Source of the DNA: Alphaproteobacteria bacterium
Lineage (GTDB): Bacteria > Pseudomonadota > Alphaproteobacteria > UBA828
Direction: 5' to 3'
DNA: 64,000 bases
Assembly: GCA_022820945.1 (NCBI GenBank)
Contig: JAJEEP010000098.1
Span: forward strand, 1 to 64,000
The position numbers and the translations under genes are program-made. Positions 20,279 to 29,593 of this stretch are shown here, one piece after another; position 1 is the first letter of the stretch, and the number at the start of each line of letters is the position of its first letter. The notes below the pieces were generated by a model. It searched no databases and was not told the DNA's origin. It was given only the letters and a program-made list of their open reading frames with translations.

Positions 20279-22483
20279 TTGGCGGGCAAGCCGGCTCCCT
20301 TTCCGACCAGGGACGAGGTTCTGCGCTTTGTCCGGGAGAGCCCGGGCAAGACCGGCATGCGCGAGATCGCCCGCGCCTTCAACGTCCGCGGCAACGATCG
20401 CGCCGCGCTGAAGGATCTCGTGCGCTCGCTGGAGGCGGAGGGCGCAATCGACGCACGCCGCACCCGGCCCCGCCCCGCCGGCACGTTGCCGTCGGTCACG
20501 GTGCTGGAGGTGGACGGCCTCGACCCCGACGGCGCGCTTACGGCCCGGCCGACGCGCTGGGAGGAGGACGATCCGCCCCCGCCGATCGCCCTCGACCCCG
20601 CACCGCGCGGCGTGCCCGAGCCGGGGGAGGGCGACCGCGTGCTCGCGCGGCTCAGGCCTGCGCCAGACGGCGGCTACCTGGCGCGGCCCATGCGCGTGCT
20701 CGATGCCGGCCCCCGCCGGGTGGTCGGCGTCTTCCGCGCCACCGGCAGCGGCGGCGGCGTGATCGAGCCCGCCGAGCGCCGCGCCCGCCGCAGCCTCGCG
20801 GTGCCGGCGGAGGAGACAGCCGGCGCCCGCACCGGCGAGCTGGTGGTGGGTGAGACCGAACCCGGCAGCCGCCTCGGGCCGGCCGAGGCCAGGGTGGTAG
20901 AGCGGCTGGGAGACGCGGACTCGCCTGGCGCAATCGGTCTCGCCGCGATCCACGCCCACGGCCTGCCGCTCCGCTTCTCCGACGCGGCGCTGGCGGAGGC
21001 GGAGCAAGCGGCGGCACCGGGCCTCGAAGGTCGCGCCGACCTGCGGGCGTTGCCGCTGGTGACCATCGACGGCGCCGACGCCCGCGATTTCGACGACGCA
21101 GTCTGGGCCGAGCCCGACCCCGCGCCCGGCAACGAAGGCGGCTGGCGCGCGGTCGTCGCCATCGCCGACGTGGCCCACTTCGTGCGACCCGGCGGCGCCC
21201 TCGACAGGGCCGCGCAGGAGCGCGGCAATTCCGCCTACTTCCCCGACCGCGTGGTGCCGATGCTGCCCGAGGCGCTCTCCGCCGATCTCTGCTCGCTAAA
21301 GCCAAATGAGGACCGTGCCTGCCTCGCCGCGCATCTCCGCATCGACGCCGAGGGCGAACTGCTCGACTGGCGCTTCGAGCGCGCGCTCATGCGCTCGGCC
21401 GCCCGGCTCACCTATGGCGAGGTTCAGGCTGCGGCAGAACGCGACGGCGAAGGCCTGGCGGCGCCGGTCCGGGCCTCGATCGCCGCGCTCTACGGCGTCT
21501 ACGCCGCGCTCAAGGCGGCGCGCGAGCGTCGCGGCGCGCTCGACCTGGAGCTGCCCGAGCGCGAAATCACACTGGCAGACGACGGCACCGTGGCCCGCAT
21601 CGGTTTCGCCCGCCGCCACGACAGCCACCGCCTGATCGAGGAGCTGATGATCGCGGCCAACGTCGCTGCCGCGAGCGCCCTCGAAGCCAAGCGCGCGCCC
21701 TGCATGTACCGCGTCCACGACCGGCCCGATACCGCGAAGCTGGACGTGCTGCGCGAGTTCCTCCGCAGCCGCGGGATCGCCCTGCCGCGCAGCGGCGCGC
21801 TCCGCCCCAATACCTTCAACCGCTTCCTCGCCCTGCTCGAGAACCCGCGCGATGTCGGCATCGCCAGCCTGATGATCCTGCGCGCCCAGGCACAGGCCGC
21901 CTACAGCCCGCGCAACATCGGCCACTACGGGCTCGGCCTCGTGCGCTACGCCCATTTCACCTCGCCGATCCGCCGCTATGCCGACCTGCTGGTCCATCGT
22001 GCCCTGATTGACGCTTACGGCCTCGGGCCGGGCGGCGCCGGCCGCGCCGAACCGGAGGCGCTGGAGCGCATCGGCACGCACATCTCGTCCACCGAGCGGC
22101 GCGCGCAGGCCGCCGAGCGCGATGCCGGGGATCGCTACTGCGCCGCCTATCTGGCCGACCGCGTGGACGCCGAGTTCTCCGGCCGCATCGCCGGCGTGAC
22201 GCGCTTCGGCATCTTCGTCGCTCTCGACGAGACCGGGGCCGAGGGCCTGGTGCCGGGTGCGACCCTCGGCGCGGCCCGCCCGCGCTTCGACGCCCGCCGG
22301 CACTCGCTCGCGGTCGATGGCCGCGTTCTGCGCCTGGGCGACCCGGTGACCGTGACGCTCCGGGAGGCCGACCCGGTGGCCGGCTGTCTCGTCTTCTCGC
22401 TCTCGGCCGTAAACGGCGAGGCCTGGCATTCGGTAGAGGACCGCGCGACCAGGCGGCGCGGGAGGCCGCGTCAGCGGCGCTGA
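20279..22483 (+). CDS. rnr: Ribonuclease R
   Basis: 3'-5' exoribonuclease of the RNB family, 734 aa. An N-terminal winged helix (PTRDEVLRFVRESPGKTGMR) is followed by cold-shock-like domains, the RNB catalytic core (TIDGADARDFDDAVWAEPD, with the Mg-binding Asp set) and a C-terminal S1 domain (FSGRIAGVTRFGIFVALDE). The TTG start at 20279 gives the best N terminus, but no clear ribosome-binding site is seen in the 15-base gap after topA. The MFS gene starts two bases after its stop. Confidence 0.95.
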   Translation: MAGKPAPFPTRDEVLRFVRESPGKTGMREIARAFNVRGNDRAALKDLVRSLEAEGAIDARRTRPRPAGTLPSVTVLEVDGLDPDGALTARPTRWEEDDPPPPIALDPAPRGVPEPGEGDRVLARLRPAPDGGYLARPMRVLDAGPRRVVGVFRATGSGGGVIEPAERRARRSLAVPAEETAGARTGELVVGETEPGSRLGPAEARVVERLGDADSPGAIGLAAIHAHGLPLRFSDAALAEAEQAAAPGLEGRADLRALPLVTIDGADARDFDDAVWAEPDPAPGNEGGWRAVVAIADVAHFVRPGGALDRAAQERGNSAYFPDRVVPMLPEALSADLCSLKPNEDRACLAAHLRIDAEGELLDWRFERALMRSAARLTYGEVQAAAERDGEGLAAPVRASIAALYGVYAALKAARERRGALDLELPEREITLADDGTVARIGFARRHDSHRLIEELMIAANVAAASALEAKRAPCMYRVHDRPDTAKLDVLREFLRSRGIALPRSGALRPNTFNRFLALLENPRDVGIASLMILRAQAQAAYSPRNIGHYGLGLVRYAHFTSPIRRYADLLVHRALIDAYGLGPGGAGRAEPEALERIGTHISSTERRAQAAERDAGDRYCAAYLADRVDAEFSGRIAGVTRFGIFVALDETGAEGLVPGATLGAARPRFDARRHSLAVDGRVLRLGDPVTVTLREADPVAGCLVFSLSAVNGEAWHSVEDRATRRRGRPRQRR

Positions 22484-22485
22484 CC

Positions 22486-23697
22486 GTGTCTCTCGCCCGC
22501 ACCCGCTGGGACATCGTGGCGCTTGCCTTCACCGCCGGCTACATGGTGGGCATGCAGGTCGGAAAGGTGCCGCCGGCGCTGCCCATGCTGGAGGCGGAGC
22601 TTGCCTTGCCCCGCGTCATTGCCGGGCTGATCGCATCGTCGTTCTACGGAATGGGCGCGGTCCTGGGCGTTGCCGGCGGGGTGATTGTCGACCGGGCGGG
22701 CATCGGGCGGATGGTCTTCGTCGGCGGTGCCGTGATGGCGCTCGCCAGCCTCGCCGGCGGGTTCGCGGAGAACGGGGCGCAATTGCTGGCGGCCCGCATC
22801 GTCGAGGGCTTCGGCTTCGCCACCCTCACGGTTGCCGGACCCAAGATGCTCGTCGCCGCGACCGATACCGGCGTGCGCCGCTTCGTCCTCGGCGTCTGGG
22901 GCACCTACATGCCGGTCGGCATCGCGCTCTCCCTGGTGATCGCGACGGCGCTGCTGGAAACGGTCGGCTGGCGCGGCCTCTGGTTCATCAATACCGGGCT
23001 GATCCTGCTGTTCCTTGTGGCCTTCGCCTGGGTCGCGGCGCCGGGGCGCTGGCGGATGCCGGCGGCGGGCACCACGTTCGACCGTGCCGGCGTGCGCGCG
23101 ACCCTGGCACGGCCGGGGCCCTGGCTCTTCGGCGCGAGCTTCGCGATTTTCGCTGTGCAATGGCAGGCGCTGATGGCGTGGTTTCCCACCTTCCTGATCG
23201 AGACGCAGGGCCGCTCGGTCGAGGCTGCCGCGCTCTTCACCGCGCTCTTCGTCCTCGCCACCACCGCGGGCTCCGTAGCCAGCGCCTGGCTCCTGCAACG
23301 TGGCGTTGCGCGCTGGCTGCTGCTGGGGCTCACCTTCACGGGCATGGGCGTCTGCGCGGCGACGCTGTTCGCGCCCTTCACGCCCGTCGACGCCAAGATC
23401 CCGCTCGCCATCTGCTTCGCGTTGGCGGGCGGCCCGCTGCCCTCCGTCTGCTTCGAGGGTGGCATCGCGCACGCGCCGAGCCAAGGGCAGGTGGCGATGG
23501 CCGGCGGCTTCGTGGCGCAAGGGGCTGCGCTCGGCGCCGTGCTCGGCCCGCCCCTGCTCGCTGCGGTGACCGAGGCCCTGGGCGGGTGGGATGCCGCGTG
23601 GTGGACCATGCTGGTCTGGTCCTCTCTCGGTCTCACGATTGTCGCCGGCGTATGGCGAGCGGACACGCGCCTCGCGCGCCTGGTGGCCGTGGCATGA
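22486..23697 (+). CDS. MFS transporter, copy 1 of a paralogous pair
   Basis: Twelve-segment major facilitator of 403 aa, likely in the inner membrane. A typical opening (RTRWDIVALAFTAGYMVGMQ) and the motif GGVIVDRAGIGR between helices 2 and 3 are seen. It starts at a GTG two bases after rnr. It closely resembles the carrier at 25438-26697 over its whole length, for example GLIASSFYG and the VAQGAA.G.VLGPPLLAAVTEA stretch. The substrate is unknown; the decarboxylase between the copies suggests amino acid or amine transport. Confidence 0.85.
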   Translation: MSLARTRWDIVALAFTAGYMVGMQVGKVPPALPMLEAELALPRVIAGLIASSFYGMGAVLGVAGGVIVDRAGIGRMVFVGGAVMALASLAGGFAENGAQLLAARIVEGFGFATLTVAGPKMLVAATDTGVRRFVLGVWGTYMPVGIALSLVIATALLETVGWRGLWFINTGLILLFLVAFAWVAAPGRWRMPAAGTTFDRAGVRATLARPGPWLFGASFAIFAVQWQALMAWFPTFLIETQGRSVEAAALFTALFVLATTAGSVASAWLLQRGVARWLLLGLTFTGMGVCAATLFAPFTPVDAKIPLAICFALAGGPLPSVCFEGGIAHAPSQGQVAMAGGFVAQGAALGAVLGPPLLAAVTEALGGWDAAWWTMLVWSSLGLTIVAGVWRADTRLARLVAVA

Positions 23698-23713
23698 AGG
23701 GCGGCCGGTCGTG

Positions 23714-23739
23714 AACCCTTGTTCCTGCGCGGGGTTTTT
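23714..23739 (+). terminator. Weak candidate terminator
   Basis: AACCC (23714-23718) can pair with GGGTT (23732-23736) across a 13-base loop, and the arm runs into five T. The stem is short for this GC-rich genome, so termination after the first MFS gene is only possible. Confidence 0.3.
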
Positions 23740-23827
23740 CTCAGGCGGTATGTGTGCTGGGATCGGCAGATGAAGGAACGAGGCGGACGTTGCCGATCGG
23801 CCAGTGCTCAGCGAGGGAGACGCATCC

Positions 23828-25303
23828 TTGCCGAATGATTGTGGACCCAAGATAGATGCGCAGGCGCCGGCGGACGGCGATCTCCAGATGTCGCGCGAGC
23901 AGATGCTCGACCTCGGGCAGAGAGCCCTTGAGTTAGTGGTGGAGCGCATCGAGAGCCTGTCTGGAGAGAACGCCTGGGAAGGCGAGTTCCGTCAGGTCCT
24001 CGAAGACCAGCTCCTGGAGGATGCGCCCGAGGACGGGCGGCCGGCTGCGGAGGTGATCGAGAGGGCTGCGCGCGAGATACTTCCGGTCGCGGCGCGTATC
24101 GATCATCCGCGCTCCTTCGGGTTCATCCCGTCATCGCCTACCTGGCCCGGCGTGGTGGCTGACTTCATGGCCGCCGGCTACCACATCAACCAATGCACCT
24201 GGCTGGTCGCGAGCGGGCCTAGCCAGCTGGAGCTGGTCGTCATCGACTGGTTCAGGCGCTGGATCGGCTATCCGGAGGGCGCGGGCGGTCTTTTCACCAG
24301 CGGCGGTTCGGCCGCCAGCGTCGACGCCTTCGTCGCGGCGCGCGAGGCCGCAGGTCATCCCGAACGCGCCACGGTCTACATGAGCGACCAAAGCCACAGC
24401 GCGCTTTCCCGCGCAGCGTTCATCGTCGGCATTCGGCGCGACTGTATCCGCATGATTCCGAGCGAAGCGGACTTCCGCATGGACATGTATGCACTCGCCC
24501 GCGCCGTGGCCGCCGACCGCGACGCCGGGCTCAATCCCATCGCGGTCGCCGCTAACGCCGGCACAGTGAGTACAGGCGCCATCGACCGGCTCGAGGAGTT
24601 CGCCGACTTCTGCGCGGCGGAAGGGCTCTGGCTGCATGTCGATGCGGCTTACGGCGGTTTCGCGATCGTGACGGAGCGAGGCAAGCGACTGCTGCGCGGG
24701 ATCGAACGCGCCGATTCGATCGGTCTCGACGCGCACAAGTGGCTCTTCCAGCCCTACGAGGCGGGCTGCCTGCTGGTAAAGGACGAGAACACGCTCCGGG
24801 ACGCCTTCGGGGTCCGGCCCGATATCCTTCAGGACACGGTATGGGGGGCGAACCACCCCAACTTCTCGAACCTCGGCCTGCAACTGAGCCGCTCGGTTCG
24901 CGCGCTCAAGGTTTGGATGTCCATACAAGTCTTCGGGATGGCGGCGTTCCGGCGGGCGGTCGAGAAGGGAATGGAACTCTCCGCCCAGGCTGAAGAGTAC
25001 GTCCAAGCGAGTCCGATCCTGGAGGCCCTGAGCGCGGCGACGCTGGGGATCGTGTGCTTCCGGGTCAATCCGGCGAACCGGAATCTCGACGAACAGGTTC
25101 TCGATACGGTCAACAGGACCGTGCTCGCGCGCATGTTCTGGGACGATCCTGCGTTCATGTCATCGACATTGCTGCACGGAACGTTCGCGCTCAGGATGTG
25201 CATCATCAATCACACCACCACGTGGGACGACGTGCGTGAGACGCTCGAAGCGGTCGAGCGATTCGGGCTGGAGGCGCTGTCGAAGAACCGAACGCCCGCA
25301 TGA
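23828..25303 (+). CDS. PLP-dependent group II decarboxylase
   Basis: Fold-type I decarboxylase of the aromatic amino acid/glutamate decarboxylase family, about 491 aa. PLP features are FTSGGSAASVDAF, HVDAAYGGFA and the Schiff-base lysine in GLDAHKWLFQPYE (about residue 304). I favour the TTG at 23828 because GAGGGAG precedes it at a good distance; a GTG at 23804 is in frame but lacks such a site. The substrate may be an aromatic amino acid, but this cannot be read with confidence. It lies between two closely related MFS genes on the same strand. Confidence 0.88.
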   Translation: MPNDCGPKIDAQAPADGDLQMSREQMLDLGQRALELVVERIESLSGENAWEGEFRQVLEDQLLEDAPEDGRPAAEVIERAAREILPVAARIDHPRSFGFIPSSPTWPGVVADFMAAGYHINQCTWLVASGPSQLELVVIDWFRRWIGYPEGAGGLFTSGGSAASVDAFVAAREAAGHPERATVYMSDQSHSALSRAAFIVGIRRDCIRMIPSEADFRMDMYALARAVAADRDAGLNPIAVAANAGTVSTGAIDRLEEFADFCAAEGLWLHVDAAYGGFAIVTERGKRLLRGIERADSIGLDAHKWLFQPYEAGCLLVKDENTLRDAFGVRPDILQDTVWGANHPNFSNLGLQLSRSVRALKVWMSIQVFGMAAFRRAVEKGMELSAQAEEYVQASPILEALSAATLGIVCFRVNPANRNLDEQVLDTVNRTVLARMFWDDPAFMSSTLLHGTFALRMCIINHTTTWDDVRETLEAVERFGLEALSKNRTPA

Positions 25304-25437
25304 TGGCACGGTCCGTCGTCTTCCCGGCAGCCGTCGCTCCGACAAGGGGGCGACCGGCCCGCCGTCGCGTTCGTGGCGGCAGTGCGGAGCGGTGCCCCGG
25401 GTCGACGAATAGCCCAGTGCCATAGGCTCACACTCGA

Positions 25438-26697
25438 ATGTCGACCGGGCGCACCCGCTGGGACATCGTGGCGCTTGCGCTCGCGGCCGGCTACATCGTC
25501 GGCTTCCAGGTCGGCAAGGTGCCGCCCACGCTACCGATGTTGCAGGCCGAACTCGGCCTGCCTCGCGTCATCGCCGGGCTGATCGCGTCGTCGTTCTACG
25601 GTATCGGTGCCGTGTTCGGCGTCGCAGGCGGGCTGCTGATCGACCGTTTGGGTGCCCGGCGCATGGTCCTTACAGGGGGCGCGGCGATGGCGCTGGCGAG
25701 CCTTGCGGGCGGGCTCGCCGGGAGCGGAATGCTGCTGCTCGCGACCCGCATCTTCGAAGGCTTCGGCTTCGTCGCCCTCACGGTGGCCGCGCCCAAACTG
25801 ATCGCCGCCGCGACGCGCACCGAAGTCCGCCGTTTCGCCCTCGGCGCCTGGGGCACCTACATGCCTGTGGGCATGGCACTCTCCCTGGTGATCGCGACGG
25901 CGGTGCTGGACTCGATCGGGTGGCGCGGCCTCTGGTTCCTGAATGCAGGGCTCATTCTGCTCTACCTGCTCGCCTTCGGCTGGCAGACGGCGCCGCGGCG
26001 CTGGCATCCATTTGCGGGCATCGACACGGAAGCCGACGGCGCGGCGGGTCGTGCGACGCGCCCGAGGCGGGGACCCCGGCGGTTCGGCACGGGTGTGCGC
26101 GCGACGCTGTCGCGGCCAGGGCCTTGGCTGTTCGGCGGGTGCTTCGTGCTGTTCTCGATCCAGTGGCTGGCATTGATGACGTGGCTGCCGACCTTTCTGA
26201 TCGAGACCCAGGGCCGCTCGCTTGCCGGCGCCGCGCTCTTCACCGCGCTCATCGTCTCCTTCACAGGACTGGGCGTCGTCACCGGCGCGTCGCTCATGCA
26301 CCGCGGCGCGGCGCGCTGGATGCTGATCGGCACCGCCTATGTGGCGATGGGCGTGTGCGCGGCAGCGCTCTTTGCGCCCGTCACGCCCGACGCCGCCAAG
26401 ATCCCGCTTGCGCTCTGCTTCACCCTGTTTGGCGGCCTGCTGCCCGCCGCCTGCTTCGAAGGCGGCGCCGCGCACGCGCCCAGCCAGGACCAAGTCGCCA
26501 TGGCCAGCGGCTTCGTGGCGCAGGGGGCTGCCATCGGCAGCGTGCTTGGCCCGCCTCTGCTGGCCGCCGTAACGGAGGCGGTCGGCGACTGGGAGTCGGC
26601 ATGGTGGACCATGCTGGTCTGCCCGGGCATCGGTCTGGCAGCCGTCGTCGCCGTGCAACGGGCGGACGCGCGCCTCGCACGGGCGGCCGCGGCATGA
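25438..26697 (+). CDS. MFS transporter, copy 2 of a paralogous pair
   Basis: Major facilitator of 419 aa, paralogous to the 22486-23697 product. Shared stretches include RTRWDIVALA, LPRVIAGLIASSFYG, GWRGLWF and LGPPLLAAVTEA. It carries about 16 extra residues in the central loop (DGAAGRATRPRRGPR), a likely cytoplasmic insertion. The ATG has no strong ribosome-binding site. Its stop overlaps the start of the phytase-like esterase gene. Duplication with divergence may give different substrate or direction of transport. Confidence 0.85.
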   Translation: MSTGRTRWDIVALALAAGYIVGFQVGKVPPTLPMLQAELGLPRVIAGLIASSFYGIGAVFGVAGGLLIDRLGARRMVLTGGAAMALASLAGGLAGSGMLLLATRIFEGFGFVALTVAAPKLIAAATRTEVRRFALGAWGTYMPVGMALSLVIATAVLDSIGWRGLWFLNAGLILLYLLAFGWQTAPRRWHPFAGIDTEADGAAGRATRPRRGPRRFGTGVRATLSRPGPWLFGGCFVLFSIQWLALMTWLPTFLIETQGRSLAGAALFTALIVSFTGLGVVTGASLMHRGAARWMLIGTAYVAMGVCAAALFAPVTPDAAKIPLALCFTLFGGLLPAACFEGGAAHAPSQDQVAMASGFVAQGAAIGSVLGPPLLAAVTEAVGDWESAWWTMLVCPGIGLAAVVAVQRADARLARAAAA

Positions 26698-27683
26698 TGG
26701 GCGGCCGCTCATCGGTGCGCATGCTCGTTGCAATTGGCGCCTTGGCGCTGCTGGCCTCGGCGAACGGCGTCGCCCTCGGCGCTTCCATCTCGCTCACCAC
26801 CAAGTACGTCGCGCTCAAGCCGGGAGATCACGCCGTGCAGCACGTGGGCCGCCTGCAGTACCTCGGCGGGCTGGACTTGCGGAGCGACGAGCCGACGTTC
26901 GGCGGCCTCTCCGGCCTCAGCGTCACCGCGGACGGGCGACTCACCGCCGTCACCGACCGCGGCCACTGGTTCACCGCCCGCATCGTGCGGGACGATGCCG
27001 GCCGCCTCGTGGGACTGGCGGATGCCGCGCTGGGGCCGCTCCTCGATACAGAAGGGCGGCCCGTGCAGGGGCAGTGGCGCGACGCCGAGGCGCTGGAGTG
27101 CTTGCCGGGCGGTGACTGGCTGGTGAGCTTCGAGCAGCGCCACCGCGTCTGGCGGTATGCGGCGGAGACCGGCGGCCTGCAGGGCCGCCCCGTGCCATTC
27201 CCGACCCCGAAGGACATCGGGGCCGCGCCGGGCAACGGCGGGCTGGAGGCGCTCACGCCGCTTCCCGACGGCCGCGTCCTGTTGCTGGCGGAGAGCCTGA
27301 AGCGCACCGGCGGCTCCCGCGCTGGCTGGCTCGTCGGCGACGGCGGGTTCGAGCCCCTCGGTTACCGCACCGAACGGGACTTCAGGCCGACGGACGCAGC
27401 CGTCTTGCCCAACGGCGACGTGCTCATCCTCTCCCGCTACTTCAAGTTGCTCGGCGGCTTCAAGGCGCGGCTCGAGCGGATTCCCGCCGGCGCCATCGAG
27501 GGCGGCGCCGTGCTCAAGGGCGAGCTTCTCGCCCGCTTCGCACCGCCGCTCACGGTGGATAATTTCGAGGGCGTAGCGGTGGCGCGCGATGCGGATGGCG
27601 CGAGGCTCGTCTACATCCTCTCCGACGACAACTTTAATTTCCTCCAGCGCACGCTCCTGCTCCTCTTCCGTCTGGACGAGTGA
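26694..27683 (+). CDS. Secreted phytase-like esterase (YncE/phytase-like beta-propeller)
   Basis: Exported protein of 329 aa with a signal peptide (IGALALLASANGVALG region). The body resembles the esterase-like activity of phytase family: FGGLSGLSVTADGRLTAVTD, GNGGLEALTPLPDGRVLLL and VDNFEGVAVARDADG. Such proteins are predicted phosphodiesterases or esterases of the periplasm, mostly uncharacterised. The ATG at 26694 overlaps the MFS stop (ATGA), and a second ATG follows immediately. Coupling to the carrier suggests linked uptake of a hydrolysed compound. Confidence 0.75.
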   Translation: MMGGRSSVRMLVAIGALALLASANGVALGASISLTTKYVALKPGDHAVQHVGRLQYLGGLDLRSDEPTFGGLSGLSVTADGRLTAVTDRGHWFTARIVRDDAGRLVGLADAALGPLLDTEGRPVQGQWRDAEALECLPGGDWLVSFEQRHRVWRYAAETGGLQGRPVPFPTPKDIGAAPGNGGLEALTPLPDGRVLLLAESLKRTGGSRAGWLVGDGGFEPLGYRTERDFRPTDAAVLPNGDVLILSRYFKLLGGFKARLERIPAGAIEGGAVLKGELLARFAPPLTVDNFEGVAVARDADGARLVYILSDDNFNFLQRTLLLLFRLDE

Positions 27684-27763
27684 CGGCCGGCGCCGGTCTG
27701 CGCGGCGCATTCCCGATGGTGCTACCATGGGATCGCGAGGCAAAGCGGTGCGGGCGGAGAGCG

Positions 27764-29047
27764 ATGGGCTACACGATCGCGGAAAAGATCATGGGGCGCG
27801 CGAGCCGGGCGGGCGCGCCGGTGCCGGCCGGAGCGGAAGTCGAGGTCAAGCCCGACTACGTGCTGGGCTACGACTTCCCCGGCTATCTCGACCTCATCTT
27901 CAAGCAGATGAAGGAGGAGTTCGGTATCGAGCGCGTCGCAGAGCCGGAGCGCTTCGCCCTCTTCATCGACCACATGGTGCCGGCCAACACGCCCGGGGAG
28001 GAGGAGCTGCACATCGTCACCCGCACCTGGTGCGCGGAGAACGGCGTCAGGCTCCACGAGCGCGAGGGCATCGGCCATCAGGTGGCGGCAGAGGCGGGCT
28101 ACGCCGTACCCGGCGGCTTCGTCGTTCACTTCGACGGCCACATCGCGCAGCTCGGCGCCTTCGGCACGCTCGCCATCGGCATCCACACGCAGCTGCTGGA
28201 GGCCTTCGTCCGCGAGCGTATCGACTTCACCGTGCCCGAGACCACGCGCGTCGACCTCACCGGCACGCTCAGCCCCGGCGTGATGGCGCGCGACGTGTTC
28301 CACCATCTGGTGCGCGTGCTCGGCCCCCGCTCCTGTCGCTTCCAGGTTCTGGAGCTGGGCGGCCCGGCGCTGGGTGACATCTCTCTGGAAGGGCGCCAGA
28401 CCATCACCGGGCTCGCCATGTTCACCGGCGCGCTCACCGCGATCTGCAACCCGGACCGACTCGCCCTCGACCACGCGCGCGCCCGCGTGGCCGGGCCGTT
28501 CGAGCCACAGGTGAGCGACGAAGACGCCACCTACGCCGCCCTGCACGAGGTCGACCTCACCGATCTCGCCCCCATCGTGGTGGTGCCGCCCAACCCCGCC
28601 GCCACCGCCGATCTCGCGGACCATGCCGGGCTCGAGGTTCAGGCCGGCTACCTCGGCTCCTGCGCCTCCGGCCGGCTCGAGGATCTGCGCGCCGCCGCCG
28701 CGGTGCTCAAGGGCCGCCGCGTCGCGCCGGGATTCCAGCTCCACGTCGTGCCGACCAGCCAGGCGATCATGGCGGACGCCGCCCGCGAAGGCCTGCTGAC
28801 GACGCTGATCGAGGCCGGCGCCTTCGTTACCTCGTCGTCGTGCGACTACTGCTACGGGCGGATTGCCACCATGACCGCAGGCCAGCGCGCGGTCTCCACC
28901 GGCACGCTCAACGTCACCGGCCGCATGGGGAGCCCCGATTCGGAGATCTATCTCTGCAACGCCGCAGCGGTCGCCGCTTCGGCGCTGGAAGGGCGAATTG
29001 CCGACCCCCGCCCCTACCTCGCCGACGGTGGGGAGGCCGGCGCATGA
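27764..29047 (+). CDS. Aconitase-superfamily hydro-lyase, large subunit (LeuC-like)
   Basis: Large subunit of a two-subunit aconitase-type dehydratase, 427 aa. The three [4Fe-4S] ligands are probably the Cys in YLGSCASGRLEDLR and both Cys of SSSCDYCYGRI; GTLNVTGRMGSPDSEIYL matches the corresponding part of LeuC. The usual CGDSHT segment is changed to HFDGHIAQLGAFGTLAIGI. The small subunit starts in a 4-base overlap. Isopropylmalate, citrate or dimethylmalate-like substrates are all possible; no leuB or leuA is nearby, which argues against leucine synthesis. Confidence 0.8.
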   Translation: MGYTIAEKIMGRASRAGAPVPAGAEVEVKPDYVLGYDFPGYLDLIFKQMKEEFGIERVAEPERFALFIDHMVPANTPGEEELHIVTRTWCAENGVRLHEREGIGHQVAAEAGYAVPGGFVVHFDGHIAQLGAFGTLAIGIHTQLLEAFVRERIDFTVPETTRVDLTGTLSPGVMARDVFHHLVRVLGPRSCRFQVLELGGPALGDISLEGRQTITGLAMFTGALTAICNPDRLALDHARARVAGPFEPQVSDEDATYAALHEVDLTDLAPIVVVPPNPAATADLADHAGLEVQAGYLGSCASGRLEDLRAAAAVLKGRRVAPGFQLHVVPTSQAIMADAAREGLLTTLIEAGAFVTSSSCDYCYGRIATMTAGQRAVSTGTLNVTGRMGSPDSEIYLCNAAAVAASALEGRIADPRPYLADGGEAGA

Positions 29048-29565
29048 GCCTCGCCCCCCTGCGCGGCCGCGTCGCCTACGTCTTCGATGAGGCGGACTTC
29101 GACGTGGACCAGATCGTGGGGGTCGAGAACATCCGCCTCACCGACCCGGATGCGCTCGCCGCGTGCGCCATGCGCCGCTTCGACCCCGGCTTCGCGGAGA
29201 CGGTCGCGCCCGGTGACGTGGTCGTCGGCGCCGAGAATTTCGGTTACGGCCATCCCCACTTCGCACCGATGATCGGGCTGCGCCGCCTGGGCATCCGCGC
29301 CGTGATCGCAGACTCCTTTGCCACCGGCTACTGGCGGGAGGAGATCGCCGAGGGCTTCCCCCAGATCGCCTGCCCCGGCATCACCGGCCTCGTCCGGCGC
29401 TGGGACGAGATCGAGATCGACTGGGAGGCTTCCCAGGTTCGCAATCTGAGCCGGGGCGACGCGCTCGCCATCGCGCCCTATTCCACCGCCGAGCGCGGCA
29501 TGCTGCAGGCCGGCGGCCTGATCCCCTACCTGCGCGAAAAACTCGCCGTTGATGATAGTGTGTGA
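29044..29565 (+). CDS. Aconitase-superfamily swivel subunit (LeuD-like, divergent)
   Basis: Swivel-domain small subunit of 173 aa, coupled to the large subunit by ATGA. VVGAENFGYGHPHFAPMIGL occupies the place of the LeuD NFGCGSSREHA motif, whose Ser and Arg bind substrate carboxylates; here they are replaced by Tyr-Gly-His-Pro-His. IRAVIADSFATGYWREE corresponds to the next conserved block. The overall size and order fit LeuD, so the pair should be an active or re-purposed hydro-lyase with a different substrate. No characterised relative could be identified by eye. Confidence 0.75.
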   Translation: MSLAPLRGRVAYVFDEADFDVDQIVGVENIRLTDPDALAACAMRRFDPGFAETVAPGDVVVGAENFGYGHPHFAPMIGLRRLGIRAVIADSFATGYWREEIAEGFPQIACPGITGLVRRWDEIEIDWEASQVRNLSRGDALAIAPYSTAERGMLQAGGLIPYLREKLAVDDSV

Positions 29566-29569
29566 GGTT

Positions 29570-29584
29570 GTCTTCGTTGAAGAC
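29570..29584. repeat. Perfect 6-bp hairpin before the AT-rich ORF
   Basis: GTCTTC (29570-29575) and GAAGAC (29579-29584) are perfect inverted repeats with a three-base loop. It lies between the LeuD-like stop and the ATG at 29594. No T tract follows, so it is not an obvious terminator and could influence translation of the downstream ORF. Confidence 0.4.
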
Positions 29585-29593
29585 GATGCAAAC

